A DNA stretch of 31,224 nt from a virus. The stretch spans positions 1 to 31,224 of the IMG/VR virus record IMGVR_UViG_3300011114_000480; one strand, 5' to 3'. The translations under genes were made by a program, and so were the position numbers. Of the stretch, positions 29,101 to 31,224 are shown one piece after another (within the stretch, counting starts at the first letter, position 1; each line of letters begins with the position of its first letter). A model generated the notes under the pieces. The model saw only the letters and a list, made by a program, of their open reading frames with translations, did no database searches and was not told the DNA's origin.

Positions 29101-29220
29101 ACCTGCTAACGGGACGACTGGTCCGTTAGAGCGACAACAAAACCAGTAGTAAGAGCCATATAGATAGCCCCCGAATCTATATGTGGCTTACGAAACCAAC
29201 TAATAAAGGGAGAAGGACCT
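29101..29220 (+). promoter_or_regulatory. Two hairpins in the leader of the scaffold-capsid genes
   Basis: Hairpin 1: CTAACGG / CCGTTAG (29106-29112, 29123-29129). Hairpin 2: AGCCATATAGAT / ATCTATAT..GGCT (29154-29165, 29175-29188, two extra bases on the 3' side). Neither is followed by a U run, so they are not classical terminators; an RNA-processing site, attenuator or leader of a capsid-specific promoter is possible. GGGAGAAGG precedes the next ATG. Confidence 0.55.
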
Positions 29221-29691
29221 ATGTCCAACTACGACTACGAAGATGACGACTTTGAAACACCATCCAATGATGGTAACGATCTCGTCAAACAGTTGCGTAA
29301 AGCAACAAAGCAAAAGGATAAAGAACTGGCTGAACTAAAGGCACAGTATGAAAACTTATCCAAAGCAAATAGAGAACGAGCAATCAAAGATGCCCTCGCT
29401 AGTCGCGGGGTAAATAGCAAGATCGCTTCATTTATCCCACAGGATATAGACCCAACTGAAGAGTCTGTATCTAAATGGCTTGAAGATTATGCCGATGTAT
29501 TCGGCTATCAACAGGCCGAAACCCAGGCAACACCAAATGTAGATCCAGCCCAAGCCAAGGCTTATCAGCGTATGACTAATGCTGTGGAAACAGGAGCAAC
29601 TCCTGAGTTCCAAGCAGATATTCACCGTCGCTTGATGAATGCCAACAGCAAAGAAGAACTGGATGAAATCATTAGGTCGTCTGGACTCTAA
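29221..29691 (+). CDS. Capsid scaffolding protein, 156 aa
   Basis: Acidic N-terminus (SNYDYEDDDFETPSND), then a coiled coil QKDKELAELKAQYENLSKAN and RAIKDALASRGVNSKIASFI, which is the usual signature of scaffolds next to HK97-fold capsid genes. It assists prohead assembly and leaves the mature head. 27 bases separate it from the capsid gene. Call rests on pattern and position. Confidence 0.82.
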   Translation: MSNYDYEDDDFETPSNDGNDLVKQLRKATKQKDKELAELKAQYENLSKANRERAIKDALASRGVNSKIASFIPQDIDPTEESVSKWLEDYADVFGYQQAETQATPNVDPAQAKAYQRMTNAVETGATPEFQADIHRRLMNANSKEELDEIIRSSGL

Positions 29692-29718
29692 TTCCGAACC
29701 TATCCGAAAGGCACTAAA

Positions 29719-30654
29719 GTGGCATTACCTACAGGTACGCTGACTACGACCTCCGACATTACGTCGCTCGTAAAAACAGCATATGACCAGTATGTACGTA
29801 TGGCCCTTCGCTCCATCCCTGTGATGCGTGCGTTGGCAGACGTAAAGCCAGTGCAACAGGCTATGCCAGGTTCGTCAGTTGTATTCTCCATCTACTCAGA
29901 TCTCGCTACTGCGACTGGTACTTTGACAGAATCTTCAGACGTTTCCTCAGTTGCATTTGGTAATCCATCTCAAGTTACTGTTACCTTGAACGAATACGGT
30001 AACGCAGTAACAACCACCAAGAAGTTGAACCTCACATCGTTCAACGACGTTGACGCTGCTCTTGCAGACGTTATCGCTTACAACGCAGCCGATTCTATCG
30101 ACGTAGTTGTAGCAAACGTTCTCACTGGCGGAACCAACGTAATCTACGGTGGTACAGCAACAGGTGCATCAGGCGTAACTGCCTCTGGCACACTCGCAGT
30201 TGCTGACATCCGCGAGGCTGTCACACAACTTCGCACAAACAAGGCTGTTCCTCGTATCGGCGAACTCTATGCTGCATACGTCCACCCACGTCAGTCTGCG
30301 GATCTCCGCGCTGAAGCGGGAACTGGTGGATTCCAGGAACTCACCAAGTATGTTGACCGTACACCATTCGTCGCTGGCTCCGTCGGCGTTATCGAAGGTG
30401 CTTACGTTGTAGAGACACCACGTGTTCTCTCAGCATCTAACGGTGCATCTCCTGCAGTAACTCTCTACAAGGCAGTTGTTGCTGGACGTGAAGCGCTTGC
30501 TGAAGCGCAAGCAGCCGATATTTCAACCGTCATTGGTCCAGAAATCGACGCACTCCGTCGTTTCCGCACCATCGGTTGGTACTACTTCGGTGGCTTTGCT
30601 CGTCTCCGTGAAGCGGCTCTATACCGCATTGAGACAGCATCTTCAATCTCATAG
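29719..30654 (+). CDS. Major capsid protein, N4-gp56-like HK97 fold, 311 aa
   Basis: Typical sequence course: TSDITSLVKTAYDQYVRMALR, VKPVQQAMPGSSVVFSIYSD, LNEYGNAVTTTKKLNLTSF, VHPRQSADLRAE, and a C-terminal GWYYFGGFARLREAALYRIE. These are the landmarks of the N4-gp56 family of major capsid proteins. The start is GTG with AAGG 7 bases upstream. Codons are richer in C-ending forms (GTTGAC, AAC, ATC) than in neighbouring genes, as expected for the most highly expressed virion protein. Confidence 0.92.
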   Translation: MALPTGTLTTTSDITSLVKTAYDQYVRMALRSIPVMRALADVKPVQQAMPGSSVVFSIYSDLATATGTLTESSDVSSVAFGNPSQVTVTLNEYGNAVTTTKKLNLTSFNDVDAALADVIAYNAADSIDVVVANVLTGGTNVIYGGTATGASGVTASGTLAVADIREAVTQLRTNKAVPRIGELYAAYVHPRQSADLRAEAGTGGFQELTKYVDRTPFVAGSVGVIEGAYVVETPRVLSASNGASPAVTLYKAVVAGREALAEAQAADISTVIGPEIDALRRFRTIGWYYFGGFARLREAALYRIETASSIS

Positions 30655-30668
30655 TTGATTGACTGTTG

Positions 30669-30690
30669 GGCAGAGCCTTGAAACTCTGCC
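30669..30690 (+). other. Hairpin after the capsid gene
   Basis: GGCAGAG / CTCTGCC (30669-30675, 30684-30690) with an 8-base loop stands 15 bases after the capsid stop. No U run follows. It may be a weak attenuator or protect the 3' end of capsid mRNA. Confidence 0.6.
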
Positions 30691-30719
30691 TAACGGTAAG
30701 TTCGCTACGAAAGGAAGTA

Positions 30720-31046
30720 ATGAACTACAGACTCACAACTCCTTGGCGCTGGGAAACTTGGGGCGCTCAGTATGGAACCTATGATAAGTACTCACGTCTT
30801 GCTGCCAGAAGAATTACTGGCGGAACGCTGACTGGTCCTATCAATCCATTCATCACTGACATCCCACGTGCATACACTTTGATCGTCAATGGAACTACTG
30901 TGACTGAAGTTCAGACTCCATACCAGAATGATTTGGAAGATGCAGATGCCTACTATCTTGGTGGACACGAATATGTTCTTACCCAAGCAGAAGCACAGAT
31001 TCTGATTGATGCAGGCTATTCTGACTACTTGGAGCCGATTGCATAA
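30720..31046 (+). CDS. Hypothetical head-completion-region protein, 108 aa
   Basis: ATG at 30720 is chosen for AAAGGAAGTA just upstream; the longer frame from 30666 crosses the hairpin. Reads MNYRLTTPWRWETWGAQYGT, then ARAYTLIVNGTTVTEVQ-like beta sequence and an ending HEYVLTQAEAQILIDAGYSD. The 'Y.LGG..Y.LT..EA..L...GY' ending recurs in small proteins downstream of phage capsid genes. A decoration, head-tail or chaperone role is possible. Confidence 0.75.
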   Translation: MNYRLTTPWRWETWGAQYGTYDKYSRLAARRITGGTLTGPINPFITDIPRAYTLIVNGTTVTEVQTPYQNDLEDADAYYLGGHEYVLTQAEAQILIDAGYSDYLEPIA

Positions 31047-31048
31047 CT

Positions 31049-31224
31049 ATGACTAAGAATCCTAACTGTCGTTCTGGGTGTAAGACCCAAGACCACGACT
31101 CATACTCTGACTGTCTGCAAGCAGCAAACTTTGCATTTGCAGGGTGCTTCCCTACTCGGCAAGGCTGGGATAAAGACAGAGAAAAGAAAGACAACAAAGA
31201 ATTGGAATCCTATTACTCTGCTGT
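31049..31224 (+). CDS. Cys-rich conserved phage protein, truncated by window end
   Basis: The ATG at 31049 starts MTKNPNCRSGCKTQDHDSYS, then DCLQAANFAF. The NCRSGC..QDH.SY.DCL pattern (CxxxC, H, C) occurs in a small protein often found beside capsid genes of actinophages and is likely metal binding. The frame is open to the last base, so the 3' end lies outside. Confidence 0.72.
   Translation, partial: MTKNPNCRSGCKTQDHDSYSDCLQAANFAFAGCFPTRQGWDKDREKKDNKELESYYSA

Noticed and set aside
1-31224. tRNA genes, CRISPR array, integrase or attachment site
   Set aside because: No cloverleaf with CCA-type end, no regularly spaced repeats and no recombinase motifs were found by eye; small degenerate copies could be missed.

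Overview
The window looks like about 31 kb of the genome of a tailed double-stranded DNA phage of an actinobacterium. The phage assignment is firm: large terminase, portal, scaffold, major capsid, tail fibre, endolysin and holin-like genes are all readable. The actinobacterial host is an inference. It rests on a WhiB-type Fe-S regulator, an FmdB-type zinc ribbon and small zinc proteins of the kind seen in actinophages. Base composition is moderate rather than GC-rich, which would fit a low-GC aquatic actinobacterium better than Streptomyces or Mycobacterium. No tRNA, CRISPR array, integrase, insertion sequence or attachment site was recognised.

Layout. (1) 1-4622, plus strand: end of the tail module (glycine-rich fibre, two small fibre-associated proteins, a 737-aa tail protein), then a lysis cassette of holin-like, M15-type endolysin and second holin-like genes, closed by a strong terminator at 4650-4687. 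(2) 4675-5293, minus strand: an AT-rich HNH endonuclease and a zinc-ribbon protein. (3) 5430-11862, plus strand: a tightly overlapped early/replication operon holding an HslV/proteasome-like Ntn hydrolase, Cas4/RecB-like nuclease, WhiB, RecA/DnaB-like ATPase, resolvase-like nuclease, a primase split into two overlapping genes, an Nmad1-like protein, a sigma-70-like factor, a putative nuclease and an FmdB ribbon. (4) 11859-16197, minus strand: about 22 very small genes, mostly overlapping by 1-8 bases, many with CxxC pairs, plus a membrane-anchored lytic-transglycosylase-like protein. (5) 16230-16954: a 725-base divergent control region with a large dyad and a chain of mutually exclusive hairpins. 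(6) 16955-31224, plus strand: packaging and head genes (terminase, portal, a 1552-aa giant, three further putative virion proteins, scaffold, N4-gp56-like capsid), running off the right edge.

How it fits together. Two operons diverge from the 16.2-16.95 kb control region: head genes rightward and micro-genes leftward. The micro-gene operon meets the replication operon tail to tail at 11859-11862, where the stop codons overlap. WhiB and the sigma-like factor, both in the replication operon, are the obvious candidates for switching transcription between modules, but that is inference. Tail-tube, tape-measure and connector genes are absent and presumably lie beyond the window ends.

Most notable for follow-up: the hairpin cascade ahead of the terminase, an identical extended ribosome-binding motif heading sub-operons of the micro-gene array, the 155-base dual-frame overlap at the transglycosylase, the split primase, and the hairpin-flanked proteasome-like gene that has no Shine-Dalgarno sequence.
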